This document shows positions 41,539-51,116 of a stretch of DNA of 64,000 nucleotides, one piece after another (position 1 is the first letter of the stretch; each line of letters begins with the position of its first letter). The position numbers and the translations under genes are program-made. This stretch comes from Clostridia bacterium (GTDB lineage Bacteria; Bacillota; Clostridia; Oscillospirales; Acutalibacteraceae), in contig JAFRXY010000043.1 of NCBI GenBank assembly GCA_017441385.1, forward strand, positions 78,174 to 142,173. Direction: 5' to 3'. Below the pieces are notes generated by a model. The model was not told the DNA's origin and made no database searches. It saw only the letters and a list, made by a program, of their open reading frames with translations.

Positions 41539-42084
41539 ATGAAATTGACAATTACAGGCAGAAAGATCAATCTCAGAGATTCATTCAAAGAGAGAGTTGA
41601 CAAGAAGTTTACCAGATTTGATAAATTCTTTGACGAGAACGCGGACGCCGATGTGACCGTCACCATGGAACGCAACCGCTACACCATTGAAGTCACCGTC
41701 CGCAGCAAGGGATATATTTACCGCGCCGAGAAATCGGGTCTTGACCTCGACGAAGCGCTCGATCTGGTGGTGGACAGCCTTTCGGCGCAGATCCGCCGCA
41801 ACAAGAAAAAGCTCGCCAAGCGATTCAAGAATTCCAACACGGTCGAGATGTTCGAGCCGTTCGGCGGAGATTATGAGGAGGAAGAAGTGGAAGACGAGCA
41901 GTTCCAGATCGTCCGCACCAAGAAATTCCCCGTGTTCGCCATGGACGTCGACGAGGCTGTCCTTCAGATGAATATGCTGGGGCATCAGTTCTTCATGTTC
42001 CGCAATGTCGAGAACGGCAGCATCAACGTGGTCTACCGCCGCCGCGACGGCGACTACGGTCTGCTCATTCCCGAAGACAAGTAA
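41539..42084 (+). CDS. hpf: Ribosome hibernation promoting factor, long form
   Basis: 181 residues from ATG 41539, preceded by GGGAG. The N-terminal HPF/RaiA domain (1-95) binds the 30S subunit. An acidic linker follows and a C-terminal domain (about 125-180; RTKKFPVFAMDVDEAVLQMNMLGHQFFMFRN) dimerises two ribosomes into 100S particles. It is the typical long form of Firmicutes. Confidence 0.95.
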   Translation: MKLTITGRKINLRDSFKERVDKKFTRFDKFFDENADADVTVTMERNRYTIEVTVRSKGYIYRAEKSGLDLDEALDLVVDSLSAQIRRNKKKLAKRFKNSNTVEMFEPFGGDYEEEEVEDEQFQIVRTKKFPVFAMDVDEAVLQMNMLGHQFFMFRNVENGSINVVYRRRDGDYGLLIPEDK

Positions 42085-42118
42085 CCCCCATCTGCTTGAC
42101 AATTGAATCAATAATACG

Positions 42119-42169
42119 GCGGCTCGCTGTCACTCCCCCGAACGGGAGTTGTGCAGCGAGCCGCTTTTT
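42119..42169 (+). terminator. Terminator after hpf
   Basis: GCGGCTCGCTG pairs with CAGCGAGCCGC (11 bp) with an inner stem around ACTCCC/GGGAGT, followed by five T residues. Confidence 0.85.
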
Positions 42170-42174
42170 CCATT

Positions 42175-43593
42175 CTATGCTATCGAAATCTCCAGTGTGT
42201 CCAGCAGGGTGTCATTATACATGACCGAGATAACCGAACCGTTCGGAACCTCGTCATTTTCTCCCAGTTCCTGACCGTCGGGGGAAGTAAAGCGATAGGT
42301 CAGCACACCTTCATGCTTGTACTGTTCGGGAGCGTTGGGGTCAATGTAAAGCTCCAGTTCCACCATGACCGAAACCGCCGTGATCCTTCCGTCGAGCTGC
42401 GCCGTCGTTTCCACATTCAGCAGCCTGCCGTTGAATCGGTCGACGGAAAGCTGCGAACCCTGCCGCACGGCTATTCTGACCTGCCGAACCGCATTTTCAT
42501 ATGAGGTGACCGAATTGATCATTTTCTGATAGAGTTCAGGGATTAATGCTGCGCGGTCGCTTTCGCTGAGGGAATTGTACTCCTCCCGGACTGCCTTTAT
42601 CTGATTGGAGTCATACTGCGTCGGATGGTCGGGAAGTGCTTTTATCATGTCCTCCAGCACCTTTACTTCCGATGCTTCCTCCTCCTCGGAAGTCAGATCG
42701 TCGTCGGAAGAGGTATCAATGCGGGAATGATCTTCATTCCTGCCTTCTGCGGGCTCTCCCGATACCCCGGAAGATCCCGCTTTGCGTCTCAGGCCGTAAT
42801 AATTCGCGATTCCGTCCGCGTCGGCTCTCCCGAGGGCTTCCAAGTCGCTGTCGCTGTCGAGAAAGTCGGCATCAGCTTCGATAAAGGCATGTTCCACCAG
42901 AATGCCGGGAATTTCCAGACGGCTGATCGGTTCTCCCACCACATAATAATAATCGCCTGTTTCAGTGGTGCCGTCGGCGAATTGGTAGACCCTGCCGCCA
43001 CGGCTTTGTTTTGTCTTGACCCCTCTGCTGTTGAGTCCGAGGGATGTGACGCTGGAAATGATGCTCTCTGCGAGCTTTGTGCATTCCTCGTTGTATTTCG
43101 GCTCGTGCGTGGTAGCGGGAACGAAAACCTCCACACCGTTGGCGGATTTATTGGCGGCAGAATTGATGTGCAGGCTGATGAAGATATCTGCCCCCACTTC
43201 CCCCGCGACGCTTACACGGCGGCTGAGGGAGGACTTGCCGTAAAGATTGTCAACGCCGGTGTGGGTCAGATAGACCCGTACTCCTCGGTACTGCATCAGG
43301 CGGTCGCGGCAGGCGAGGGCGATTTTCAGATTAATCGCCGATTCGCAGATTCCCACACGACTGTTGACCGCGCCGGTGTCGAAACCGCCGTGTCCCGGAT
43401 CGAGTACGATCACAAGATCGTCCCTGCGGCCGGAATCGAAGTTCACCAGCGCGGCCGTCAGCCCCGTAATTACCAACGCACCGCACATCACAACCGCAAC
43501 GAAGACTCTCGCAATCCTGCTTGGAACGGAATATGTTATCGCGGGTTTTTCCTTTGGCTTATCTGTCGGAACTCTGTGAAATATATCTCTCAA
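42175..43593 (-). CDS. N-acetylmuramoyl-L-alanine amidase (Amidase_3)
   Basis: 472 residues. A cytoplasmic N-terminus and one membrane anchor (about 30-50) precede the amidase domain. Zinc ligands and the catalytic Glu are His68 (DPGHGG), Glu84 (CESAINL), His142 (ISLHIN) and Glu234 (LVEHAF). A long acidic linker (about 265-310) leads to a C-terminal domain (310-472) of unknown type. It cleaves the amide between MurNAc and the stem peptide outside the membrane; the CwlD type acts in spore cortex, but the extra C-terminal half is not typical of CwlD. Confidence 0.9.
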   Translation of the reverse strand: MRDIFHRVPTDKPKEKPAITYSVPSRIARVFVAVVMCGALVITGLTAALVNFDSGRRDDLVIVLDPGHGGFDTGAVNSRVGICESAINLKIALACRDRLMQYRGVRVYLTHTGVDNLYGKSSLSRRVSVAGEVGADIFISLHINSAANKSANGVEVFVPATTHEPKYNEECTKLAESIISSVTSLGLNSRGVKTKQSRGGRVYQFADGTTETGDYYYVVGEPISRLEIPGILVEHAFIEADADFLDSDSDLEALGRADADGIANYYGLRRKAGSSGVSGEPAEGRNEDHSRIDTSSDDDLTSEEEEASEVKVLEDMIKALPDHPTQYDSNQIKAVREEYNSLSESDRAALIPELYQKMINSVTSYENAVRQVRIAVRQGSQLSVDRFNGRLLNVETTAQLDGRITAVSVMVELELYIDPNAPEQYKHEGVLTYRFTSPDGQELGENDEVPNGSVISVMYNDTLLDTLEISIA

Positions 43594-43667
43594 AAGCGGA
43601 CAACCTCCCTTATTTCCTCAAGAATGGCATTGTAATATATTATAATCGCTCTGTATGAATTTGAAAA

Positions 43668-43703
43668 GGTAAAAAATATGAATTATGTATTATATTTTTT
43701 ACC
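43668..43703. promoter_or_regulatory. 12-bp perfect inverted repeat between divergent genes
   Basis: GGTAAAAAATAT (43668-43679) is complementary to 43692-43703. It lies in an AT-rich divergent region of about 295 bp that otherwise holds promoter-like TATAAT sequences (43639-43644, minus strand) but no gene. It may be a shared operator for the amidase and the M23 peptidase genes. Confidence 0.4.
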
Positions 43704-43888
43704 GAATATAATACACAATTATGAATAATGCTTATGCACAACATAGATAATTCATAAATTCATCAAATTACTGAGTATTTTTATTGATTTTTTACAAGAA
43801 AGCTGGTAAAATTATACATATCAGATTTAACAGAATATTCGTGAATATGTGCGATATTTTGTTTTTATTCAACAAGGAGACGATTATA

Positions 43889-45109
43889 ATGATATTCACC
43901 AAAAAAGCGGTGCGCAGAACTTCCGCACTCATTGCCGCACTGCTTGTGGCCGCTACAGTGAGCATTACGGGAACGCCGGCAGAGGCCTTTGCGGCAGGTG
44001 AAACCAAGGGAACTGTGAGCGCCGACTACCTCAATGTGCGCAGCAGTCCGGGACTGAACAAGACCATTATTCAAGTGATCGAAGAAGGCAGTACTGTAGT
44101 TATCGTCAAGACGGAAAACGGCTGGCATAAGATAAAGCTGGGCAACAACAAATACGGGTGGGTGTCGGCTGATTACATAAAGACTAAATCCGACGACACA
44201 ACCATCAAAACCACAACAACCACAACAAAGAAAAAAACAACCGCGACCACCAAGAAAGCCGCAAGCACCAGCTCAGAAAAGACAAACGGAACCGTTACAG
44301 TCACCGGAAGCTATACCAATTTCAGAAAGGGCGCGGGATTCGGTTACGCCGTGATCATGAAGCTTCCCAAAGGCACCACCGGAGGTATCCTGCAGAAGGA
44401 TGGCTCGTGGTACAAGATTAAACTGAAAGATGCAAAGGTTGGCTGGGTCAACAAGCAGTACATAAAGGTGACCGGGTACAAGGACAACACAGCGAAATCC
44501 GATACAAAAAAAATCATTATAGACGTATCCTCGGTCAATGTGCGCAGCATTCCTTCCACGTCGGGAAAGCTGGTGGCAACTGTCAGACACAATGAGGTGT
44601 ATACATATTCCGAAATCAAGGACGGGTGGTATAAAATCGTTACGCCGTCAGGCGCATGCGGTTATGTCTGCGGCGATTACGTCGCAAAATTCAAGAGCTA
44701 CGCCGTCAAAGGCGGCGGCAAGTACATATGGCCGACACAGACCGCCACCAGAATTTCTACATACTTCGGCACCCACAACGGCCGCACGCATTACGGGCTG
44801 GATATCGCGGCGCCCGGAGGCTCCCAGATCATCGCAGTGGCCGACGGCAAGGTGCTGAAAAAATCCTATACCCCCAACGGCTTCGGAAATCTTATTGTCA
44901 TCGAGCAAAATGACGGCGTTCGCGCCTATTATGCCCACATGCAGAAGGAGAGCTTCCTCAACAAAGGCGATAAGGTCAAGGCGGGAGATACGATAGGAAT
45001 CGTGGGAACAACCGGCAAATCCACCGGAAATCACCTGCATCTGGAATTCCGCAAGGAGGACGAGCGGATAGATCCGATTGATTATTTTTCCAATATGAAA
45101 AAGAAATAA
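43889..45109 (+). CDS. Secreted SH3b/M23 peptidoglycan endopeptidase
   Basis: 406 residues from ATG 43889 (AAGGAG 9 nt upstream). A signal peptide (1-36, cleavage near AFA-AG) is followed by three SH3b domains at about 38-100, 132-196 and 207-268; the first two are joined by a Thr/Lys-rich linker. The C-terminal LytM/M23 domain has His301 and Asp305 (HYGLD) and His382/His384 (HLHLE), all zinc-site residues. It probably trims peptide cross-links in the wall. Confidence 0.93.
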   Translation: MIFTKKAVRRTSALIAALLVAATVSITGTPAEAFAAGETKGTVSADYLNVRSSPGLNKTIIQVIEEGSTVVIVKTENGWHKIKLGNNKYGWVSADYIKTKSDDTTIKTTTTTTKKKTTATTKKAASTSSEKTNGTVTVTGSYTNFRKGAGFGYAVIMKLPKGTTGGILQKDGSWYKIKLKDAKVGWVNKQYIKVTGYKDNTAKSDTKKIIIDVSSVNVRSIPSTSGKLVATVRHNEVYTYSEIKDGWYKIVTPSGACGYVCGDYVAKFKSYAVKGGGKYIWPTQTATRISTYFGTHNGRTHYGLDIAAPGGSQIIAVADGKVLKKSYTPNGFGNLIVIEQNDGVRAYYAHMQKESFLNKGDKVKAGDTIGIVGTTGKSTGNHLHLEFRKEDERIDPIDYFSNMKKK

Positions 45110-45114
45110 CAAAA

Positions 45115-45162
45115 AAGAGGTTCGATTTTGCGTAGCAGGAAATTGAACCTCTTCTTTTTTTC
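45115..45162 (+). terminator. Terminator after the M23 gene
   Basis: AAGAGGTTC pairs with GAACCTCTT, extended by GATTT/AAATT, followed by CTTTTTTTCT. Confidence 0.85.
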
Positions 45163-45219
45163 TGCCTTTCAGCATAATTATACAATATTGAATGAAGCGA
45201 AAGGCAAGTGTACGGTTGT

Positions 45220-45834
45220 ATGGAAAACTCCGGAAAGAATATTGCGCCTATGCTGCGGCTGCGCCGCCTGCTCAAACGAGTGGCGGAAATTAACAAATAC
45301 GACAGATATCAATATGAAATCATTGCCTGCCTGACGTTGGGCATTCTTTTCGGCTGCGTCACCCAGTCGCTTTACGGGCATGGAAACGACTGGCAAGGGA
45401 CGCTGGAAGGCTATTGCGCCGGCTTTATTCCACCCATGAAAGCCGTGACGCCGGTTACGCTCGGTTTCCTAGCGGCGATTTTTCTCTGCGCTCCCTTCCG
45501 CTTCGCACGACTGATCATTTATCCGGGAACGGTATTCCGCGGCATGGGCTTCGGAGCACTGATCTGCGGAGCGCTGCAACGCGGGAGTCTGCGTGAAATG
45601 GCTTTCGCCGCGCTCGCCTTACTGCCCTATACAGCCGCCAATTGCGTATTCACCGTCTACGCGGGTGAATTCGCGCTGGGACTCAGCGAGGCCTTCACGA
45701 GCGAGAATCGGGGAATGACAGGGAATCTGCTGCTCCACACAGCAAAAATGACGTCTTTCTATCTGGCAATTTCCGCCGCTAGCTGTTTCATTTTCGCCGG
45801 AACGTGCAGATTCTTCGGTCTGTACCTCATATGA
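45220..45834 (+). CDS. Polytopic membrane protein of unknown function
   Basis: 204 residues from ATG 45220 (the GTG at 45208 is an alternative; both have weak ribosome binding sites). About four to five hydrophobic helices; the segments GILFGCV, LGFLAAIFLCAPF and YAGEFALGLSEAF stand out. It loosely recalls SpoIIM-like proteins, but I cannot support that name. It is convergent with dut. Confidence 0.7.
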   Translation: MENSGKNIAPMLRLRRLLKRVAEINKYDRYQYEIIACLTLGILFGCVTQSLYGHGNDWQGTLEGYCAGFIPPMKAVTPVTLGFLAAIFLCAPFRFARLIIYPGTVFRGMGFGALICGALQRGSLREMAFAALALLPYTAANCVFTVYAGEFALGLSEAFTSENRGMTGNLLLHTAKMTSFYLAISAASCFIFAGTCRFFGLYLI

Positions 45835-45843
45835 AGATCAGTA

Positions 45844-46347
45844 TCAGCCCGTGCTGCCGAATCCTCCGTCCCGCACTCCGTCCGCGTCGTCGTCCTCGGT
45901 AATGCCAAAAGGGGTAAAAATCCCCTGCGCGAAACAGTCTCCCGCTTTGAGTGCGAGAATTCTTCCCTCGTTGGAGTCATTAGTGATCTTGATGAAAATA
46001 TGTCCCTCATTGGCCGAATAATAATAGTCGCTGTCGATCACGCCCACGGTGTTATTGAGCTGTAGACGGTACCTGAATCCCAGCCCGCTCCGGGGAAAAA
46101 TCAGCAGCACCCAGCCGTCTTCAATGGCGGCGCGTATCCCGGTGGGAATTTTGGCGGTCTGCCCGGGAGCTAGCTCCAGATCGAAGGGAACGGAAAAATC
46201 ATACCCCGCAGAGCCGACAGTGGCGCGACGCGGCAAAGGTAATTGTTCATAAGAGGCCGCCGCTCCGGTTTCCGTACCGAAGATATCCCGCCAGCCTTCT
46301 GTAAATTGCGCAAGGCTGACCTTTTCGAATTTCGCGATTCTCTGCAT
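45844..46347 (-). CDS. dut: dUTP diphosphatase
   Basis: 167 residues from ATG 46347 (the overlapping GTG at 46359 is an alternative). Trimeric dUTPase motifs occur in order: GSAGYDFSVP (motif 1), FPRSGLGFR (motif 2), NNTVGVIDSDYYY (motif 3), AQGIFTPFG (motif 4) and the C-terminal GGFGSTG (motif 5). It hydrolyses dUTP to dUMP, keeping uracil out of DNA. It is the last gene of the fhs-tsaE-tsaB-rpiB-dut unit. Confidence 0.93.
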   Translation of the reverse strand: MQRIAKFEKVSLAQFTEGWRDIFGTETGAAASYEQLPLPRRATVGSAGYDFSVPFDLELAPGQTAKIPTGIRAAIEDGWVLLIFPRSGLGFRYRLQLNNTVGVIDSDYYYSANEGHIFIKITNDSNEGRILALKAGDCFAQGIFTPFGITEDDDADGVRDGGFGSTG

Positions 46348-46355
46348 ACCGGTTC

Positions 46356-46799
46356 TCACAGCTCGCCGTTTTCAATAGCGGCAATCTGGGCGATTCTCGC
46401 GGAATGTCTGCCGCCCTCGAATTCCGTATGAAGGAAGAGATCGACCAGTTCCACCGCAACGCCCGCGCCGATGACCCTGCCGCCCATGCAGAGTATATTC
46501 GCGTCGTTGTGCAGACGGGTGTATTTGGCGCTGAAATGGTCGGAACAGCAGGCGGCGCGGATGCCCTTGACCTTGTTGGCCGCCATGGACATGCCGATGC
46601 CGGTGCCGCAGATCAGAATTCCTTTTTCACATTCGCCGTTTGCGACGCTGTGGCCGACGGCGGCGGCAATGGGCGCGTAATTCACCGATGCCTCCGAGTC
46701 GGTACCGAAATCCTTGCATTCAATGCCGTTCTGGTTCAGATAGTTGATGATTTCCTGTTTCAGGGCGAATCCGCCGTGATCACATCCGATTGCTATCAT
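46356..46799 (-). CDS. rpiB: Ribose 5-phosphate isomerase B
   Basis: 147 residues. MIAIGCDHGGFALK at the N-terminus and CGTGIGMSMAANKVKGIRAA near 68 are RpiB signatures (catalytic Cys and phosphate loop). It interconverts ribose 5-phosphate and ribulose 5-phosphate. It overlaps the tsaB stop by 4 bp. Confidence 0.96.
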   Translation of the reverse strand: MIAIGCDHGGFALKQEIINYLNQNGIECKDFGTDSEASVNYAPIAAAVGHSVANGECEKGILICGTGIGMSMAANKVKGIRAACCSDHFSAKYTRLHNDANILCMGGRVIGAGVAVELVDLFLHTEFEGGRHSARIAQIAAIENGEL

Positions 46800-47521
46800 T
46801 TTCTTTCATACTCCTTAAGTTTTTTCTTCTTCAGCTCCATCTTCTCCCGCTCCGCCTGTGAAGGCCGCAGATAGGTGGGTACCAGCCTGTCGGGCGTAAC
46901 TGCCCCTTCCTCCGAAAGAATCCGCTGTGCAGCCTTCGCCACGCCGGAGCCTCTGGCATAACGGAGATGCTCCGGCACCAGCCGCACATTAGGCAGCTTT
47001 TCCCGCATGGCTTCATAGCATAACAAAGCGCCGTCACCCACAAGCCGGATACAGCGTGACTCACTCCGAATCTCCTCCGTAAGCGCTTCAATAGAAATGG
47101 CTCTGTCTTCGCAAAGGCGTACCATGTTCTGTCCGTCGAAGGTAAAGAGGGCATTGTAAACCTGCTGTCTTCGCGCGTCCATGACGGCACAAATCATTCC
47201 GTCCAGCCCCGCGCAATTCCACGCGATGGCCTCCAGCGTGGAAACGCCCACACAGGGGGTGTCGCGGGTGAATGCCATGCCCTTGACGGCCGCCACTCCG
47301 ATGCGTATTCCGGTGAAGGAGCCGGGGCCGGAGGACACCGCAAAGCAATCGATGTCCTCCGCAGTAAGTTTCGCGTTGGCAAGGGTATTGGACACCATGG
47401 GGAGCAGCGTTTCGCTGTGGGTAAGCCCGACCCTGACAAAACTCTCGGCCATCACGCCGCCGTCCTCCACTATCGCGCAGCCTGCCGAAATCGCCGAGCT
47501 GTCGATCGCAAGTATTTTCAT
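46796..47521 (-). CDS. tsaB: tRNA threonylcarbamoyladenosine biosynthesis protein TsaB
   Basis: 241 residues. LAIDSSAISAGCAIV at the N-terminus, SGPGSFTGIRIGVAAVKGMAF (quoted partly; near 65-85) and VMDARRQQVYNA near 115 are typical of TsaB. It is an inactive homologue of TsaD that scaffolds t6A37 modification of ANN-decoding tRNAs with TsaD and TsaE. No rimI or tsaD gene follows directly. Overlaps at both ends indicate coupling with tsaE and rpiB. Confidence 0.94.
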   Translation of the reverse strand: MKILAIDSSAISAGCAIVEDGGVMAESFVRVGLTHSETLLPMVSNTLANAKLTAEDIDCFAVSSGPGSFTGIRIGVAAVKGMAFTRDTPCVGVSTLEAIAWNCAGLDGMICAVMDARRQQVYNALFTFDGQNMVRLCEDRAISIEALTEEIRSESRCIRLVGDGALLCYEAMREKLPNVRLVPEHLRYARGSGVAKAAQRILSEEGAVTPDRLVPTYLRPSQAEREKMELKKKKLKEYERK

Positions 47522-47988
47522 ATTTTTTTCCAGTCGCTTTCGTTTGTATTGATGGCGGAAAGATCCATCCCGCTTATTGTAAAGATTCGTGTATCGTCAT
47601 GATCGGGCGCGGAAATTGCAATGTCAATCCGTTCGTCGGGAAGCGCTCCCTCGATATTCTCGCTCCATTCGGTGACGGTCACGCCGTTCCCGATGTAGTC
47701 AAAGAAGCCTGTGGAATAGAGATCATCCCAGCTTTCCACCCGGTACATATCGAAGTGGTAGAGCTTTTTGCCGTTGCCTTCATGCTCGTGAACGATCGCG
47801 AAAGTGGGGCTGGAAATCTCCCGCGGGGCTATTCCCATCCCCTCCGCAAGCCCCCTCACGAAGGCGGTCTTTCCCATTCCAAGCCCGCCGAAAAGAGCTA
47901 TTATTTCATCGCCGTCCAGCAGGGCGCCGATTTTTCTGCCCAGCGCTTCGGTTTCCTCCGGCGAACGGGTAATGAATTCCTGCGTCAT
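47518..47988 (-). CDS. tsaE: tRNA threonylcarbamoyladenosine biosynthesis ATPase TsaE
   Basis: 156 residues. P-loop GGLGMGKTAF (34-43), ISSPTF near 75, and HFDMYRVESWDDL near 95 (Walker B-like) match TsaE, the ATPase that resets the TsaBD complex. Its ATG shares one base with the fhs stop (TGATG). Confidence 0.95.
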   Translation of the reverse strand: MTQEFITRSPEETEALGRKIGALLDGDEIIALFGGLGMGKTAFVRGLAEGMGIAPREISSPTFAIVHEHEGNGKKLYHFDMYRVESWDDLYSTGFFDYIGNGVTVTEWSENIEGALPDERIDIAISAPDHDDTRIFTISGMDLSAINTNESDWKKI

Positions 47989-49652
47989 CAGAAAAGCCCC
48001 GTGATGAAGCCGCTGCCGTCCACGTCAATCTTGTTCGCCGCGGGCACCTTCGGCAGTCCCGGCATGGTCATAATGTCGCCCGTAAGCGCCACGACGAATC
48101 CCGCGCCGTGAGAAAGCCGCACTTCCTTGACGGTGATTTCAAAATCGGTGGGTCTGCCAAGCACATTCGGATCGTCGGAAAGGGAATACTGCGTTTTGGC
48201 AATGCAGACCGGCATATTTTCCGCGAGCGGCTCAAAAGAAGCAATCTGCTTTTCGGCCGCAGAGGTGTAATTGACCTTGGCAGCGCCGTAAATCCTGGTC
48301 GCGATTTCGTTGATTTTCTCCTTGATGGACAGAGAGGTAGAATAGATCGGGGCAAAATTCGAGGGTTTCTCCACCGCTTCCACTACCTTCTTCGCCAGTT
48401 CCACACCGCCTTCTCCGCCCTTGGCGAACACCTCCGAGAGGGCGAATTCCGCGCCATTTTCGCGGCAGTAATTCGCGATGAAGTCCAGCTCCGCCTGAGA
48501 GTCGGTGAGGAAGCGGTTGATGGCGACCACGACATTGACGCCGTATTTCTTCATGTTTTCAATGTGGGCGCCGAGGTTGACAATACCCTTTTTGAGCGCG
48601 TCGAGGTTTTCTCCCGACAGCTCGGTCTTGGGAACGCCGCCGTTGTATTTCAGTGCCCGGACGGTGGCCACCAGCACGCAGGCCGCCGGCTTGAAGCCGG
48701 CAAAGCGGCACTTGATGTCATAGAATTTCTCCGCGCCGAGGTCGGAGCCGAATCCCGCCTCGGTGATGCAATAGTCGGCGAGTTTCAGCGCGAGTTTGGT
48801 GGCACGGATGGAATTGCAGCCGTGCGCAATATTGGCGAAGGGGCCGCCGTGCATGATAGCGGGCGTTCCTTCCAGCGTCTGCACCAGATTGGGCTTGATC
48901 GCGTCTTTCAGCAGCGCTGCCATGGAACCTTCCGCGTGAAGGTCGCTGGCAAAAACCGGCCGGTTGTCATAGGAGTAGGCGACGAGAATCCTGCCGAGGC
49001 GGTATTTCAGATCATTCAGATCGGAGGCAAGGCAGAGAATCGCCATCACCTCGCTGGCAACGGTGATGATGAAGCCGTCCTCACGGGGCACGCCGTTCAT
49101 TTTGCCCCCCAGACCCACCACGACATTTCTCAGGGCGCGGTCGTTCATATCCAGACAGCGCTTGATGAGAATCCGGCGCGGGTCAATGCCGAGCGCGTTG
49201 CCCTGCTGCATGTGATTGTCCAGAAGGGCGCAGCAAAGATTGTTGGCGGAAGTGATGGCGTGCATATCGCCGGTGAAATGGAGGTTGATGTCCTCCATCG
49301 GCACGACCTGTGCGTATCCGCCGCCCGCCGCGCCGCCTTTGATGCCGAAGACCGGCCCCAGAGAAGGCTCGCGCAGGGCAATAATCGCCTTTTTGCCGAT
49401 CTTGGCCATGGCCTGTCCCAGACCGACGGACGTGGTGGTCTTGCCCTCTCCGGCGGGAGTGGGATTGATGGCGGTCACCAGAATGAGCTTGCCGTCGGGT
49501 TTGCCATCAAATCTGGCGTACAGCTCCTCGCTGAGCTTTGCCTTGTATTTGCCGTAGAATTCCAGATCGTCAGCGGTCAGTCCGAGATCGGCGGCGACCT
49601 CCTGAATGGGGCGCATTTGGGTCTGCTGTGCTATTTCAATGTCAGAAAGCAT
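47988..49652 (-). CDS. fhs: Formate-tetrahydrofolate ligase
   Basis: 554 residues from ATG 49652 (AAAAGGAG upstream; the longer frame to 49724 runs into AT-rich leader). The ATP loop is TPAGEGKTT (65-73). [20 protein letters not shown] near 110 and the [19 protein letters not shown] segment are signature regions. It makes 10-formyl-THF from formate and ATP, for purines and possibly reductive one-carbon metabolism. No other Wood-Ljungdahl genes are in the window. Confidence 0.97.
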   Translation of the reverse strand: MLSDIEIAQQTQMRPIQEVAADLGLTADDLEFYGKYKAKLSEELYARFDGKPDGKLILVTAINPTPAGEGKTTTSVGLGQAMAKIGKKAIIALREPSLGPVFGIKGGAAGGGYAQVVPMEDINLHFTGDMHAITSANNLCCALLDNHMQQGNALGIDPRRILIKRCLDMNDRALRNVVVGLGGKMNGVPREDGFIITVASEVMAILCLASDLNDLKYRLGRILVAYSYDNRPVFASDLHAEGSMAALLKDAIKPNLVQTLEGTPAIMHGGPFANIAHGCNSIRATKLALKLADYCITEAGFGSDLGAEKFYDIKCRFAGFKPAACVLVATVRALKYNGGVPKTELSGENLDALKKGIVNLGAHIENMKKYGVNVVVAINRFLTDSQAELDFIANYCRENGAEFALSEVFAKGGEGGVELAKKVVEAVEKPSNFAPIYSTSLSIKEKINEIATRIYGAAKVNYTSAAEKQIASFEPLAENMPVCIAKTQYSLSDDPNVLGRPTDFEITVKEVRLSHGAGFVVALTGDIMTMPGLPKVPAANKIDVDGSGFITGLF

Positions 49653-49831
49653 GGTTCTCGCTCCTTTTAAAAATATAATATTGTTTATCAGAATCATTAT
49701 AGCATATATTAATGCGGAATTCAAATATCTTTCACTTTTTTGACTTGAAGTATTTGTTTAAATAAATTATAATATTTCATATATTTTAACCATACTCTGA
49801 AATTCTCAAAGAAAGGAACGGTTTATGAAAC

Positions 49832-51031
49832 ATGTCGGATAAAATACAGGCGCTCAGGCGCTTTATTCTGAAAGCAGCCAACGCCTCGGTTACATATGCC
49901 AGAACGACTTATATCGCCATGTGGGCGCTGATCCTGACCTGCACGATATACGGGTGCATGCTGATTCACAGCGCCCGTCCCATCGCCATTAAGACGCAGG
50001 TCATGGCGGCGATCATCGGATTCGGCGGCGCATTCATTATTTCTCTGATGGACTATCACAGATTGGGGCAGTTGTGGCCTCTTGTAGGCGGAATGTGCGT
50101 GTTCCTTGTGGGATTGACCTTCGTCGTGGGACAGTCGGCTATCGGCGGCAACGCGGTGGCCGACGACGTGGCGTGGCTCAATATCTTCGGCTACAGTTTC
50201 CAGCCCTCCGAGCTGATGAAAATCGGCTTCATCGTAACCTTTTCCTATCACTTGGCCTACGTCGTCGAGAAGAATACGCTGAACACCCTGTCGAGTGTCA
50301 TCATGCTGGGCGGTCACGCATTGGTACCGGTGGGTTTGTGCAAGCTGCAAGGCGATGACGGTACGGCGCTTATGTTCATGGTGATATTCCTGCTCATGTT
50401 CTTCTCCAGCGGTCTGAACTGGAATTTCATCTTTCTCGGACTGGGCGCCATAGGCTCCATGCTGCCGTTGCTGTGGCAGAGCATGAGCTCCCACCAGCAA
50501 AAGCGTTTCGCGGCTGTCTACAACCCGCAGGAAGGGGATGAGATGGGCATTCTCTACCAGCAGACGCTCGGAAAGGTGGCCATTGGCAACGGAGGCCTCA
50601 CCGGGGAAGGGCATGGCACCAGCACGATGATTCAGTCGGGACTTGTGCCGGAAGATCACAACGACTTCATTTTTACGGTGGCGTGTGAGGAATTCGGATT
50701 CATCGGCGGCGTGTTCCTGCTGGGACTGCTCTTTGCCGTGATGATGCTGTCGCTCTACGCGGCCTTCAAAGCGGTGGACATGATGGGAAGGTTCATGTGC
50801 ATAGGATTTTTTGCCATGATTGCCACACAGACGATTTTCAATATCGGCATGTGCATTTCGGTGCTGCCGGTTATCGGTATCACGCTGCCCTTCTTCTCCG
50901 CCGGCGGTTCGTCAAGCATGTGTCTTTACTTCGGGGTAGGCGTGGTGCAGAGCGTCTACATGCGCACGATGGAAAGCACCGGCGCCGCGATCGGCGCCAG
51001 AAAACGAAGTATGCGCGTGCGCTACAGCTGA
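49832..51031 (+). CDS. FtsW/RodA/SpoVE family glycan polymerase
   Basis: 399 residues with about ten membrane helices. Conserved SEDS features are FQPSELMK near 125, GNGGLTGEGHG near 250, LVPEDHNDFIFTVACEEFGF near 270 (catalytic Asp region), and GITLPFFSAGGSS near 350. These proteins polymerise lipid II with a class B PBP partner. A RodA type is most likely, but FtsW or SpoVE cannot be excluded. It is isolated, with a bidirectional terminator shared with ackA. Confidence 0.92.
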   Translation: MSDKIQALRRFILKAANASVTYARTTYIAMWALILTCTIYGCMLIHSARPIAIKTQVMAAIIGFGGAFIISLMDYHRLGQLWPLVGGMCVFLVGLTFVVGQSAIGGNAVADDVAWLNIFGYSFQPSELMKIGFIVTFSYHLAYVVEKNTLNTLSSVIMLGGHALVPVGLCKLQGDDGTALMFMVIFLLMFFSSGLNWNFIFLGLGAIGSMLPLLWQSMSSHQQKRFAAVYNPQEGDEMGILYQQTLGKVAIGNGGLTGEGHGTSTMIQSGLVPEDHNDFIFTVACEEFGFIGGVFLLGLLFAVMMLSLYAAFKAVDMMGRFMCIGFFAMIATQTIFNIGMCISVLPVIGITLPFFSAGGSSSMCLYFGVGVVQSVYMRTMESTGAAIGARKRSMRVRYS

Positions 51032-51051
51032 TGCATTTCAAAATAAACAAA

Positions 51052-51096
51052 ATCGACCGGCAGCTGACACTCGGTAACTGCCGGTCGATATTTTTT
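51052..51096. terminator. Bidirectional terminator between the SEDS gene and ackA
   Basis: Perfect 12-bp stem ATCGACCGGCAG/CTGCCGGTCGAT, with ATTTTTTC on the plus side and AATAAACAAAAT on the other. Confidence 0.88.
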
Positions 51097-51116
51097 CAAT
51101 AAGTATGCGGAAAAAC

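Noticed and set aside
44210..44260. Thr/Lys codon repeats as a microsatellite
   Set aside because: It encodes a Thr/Lys-rich linker between SH3b domains, a common secreted-protein feature.
48108..49670. 520-codon plus-strand ORF opposite fhs
   Set aside because: Antisense shadow of a highly conserved gene with strong third-position bias.
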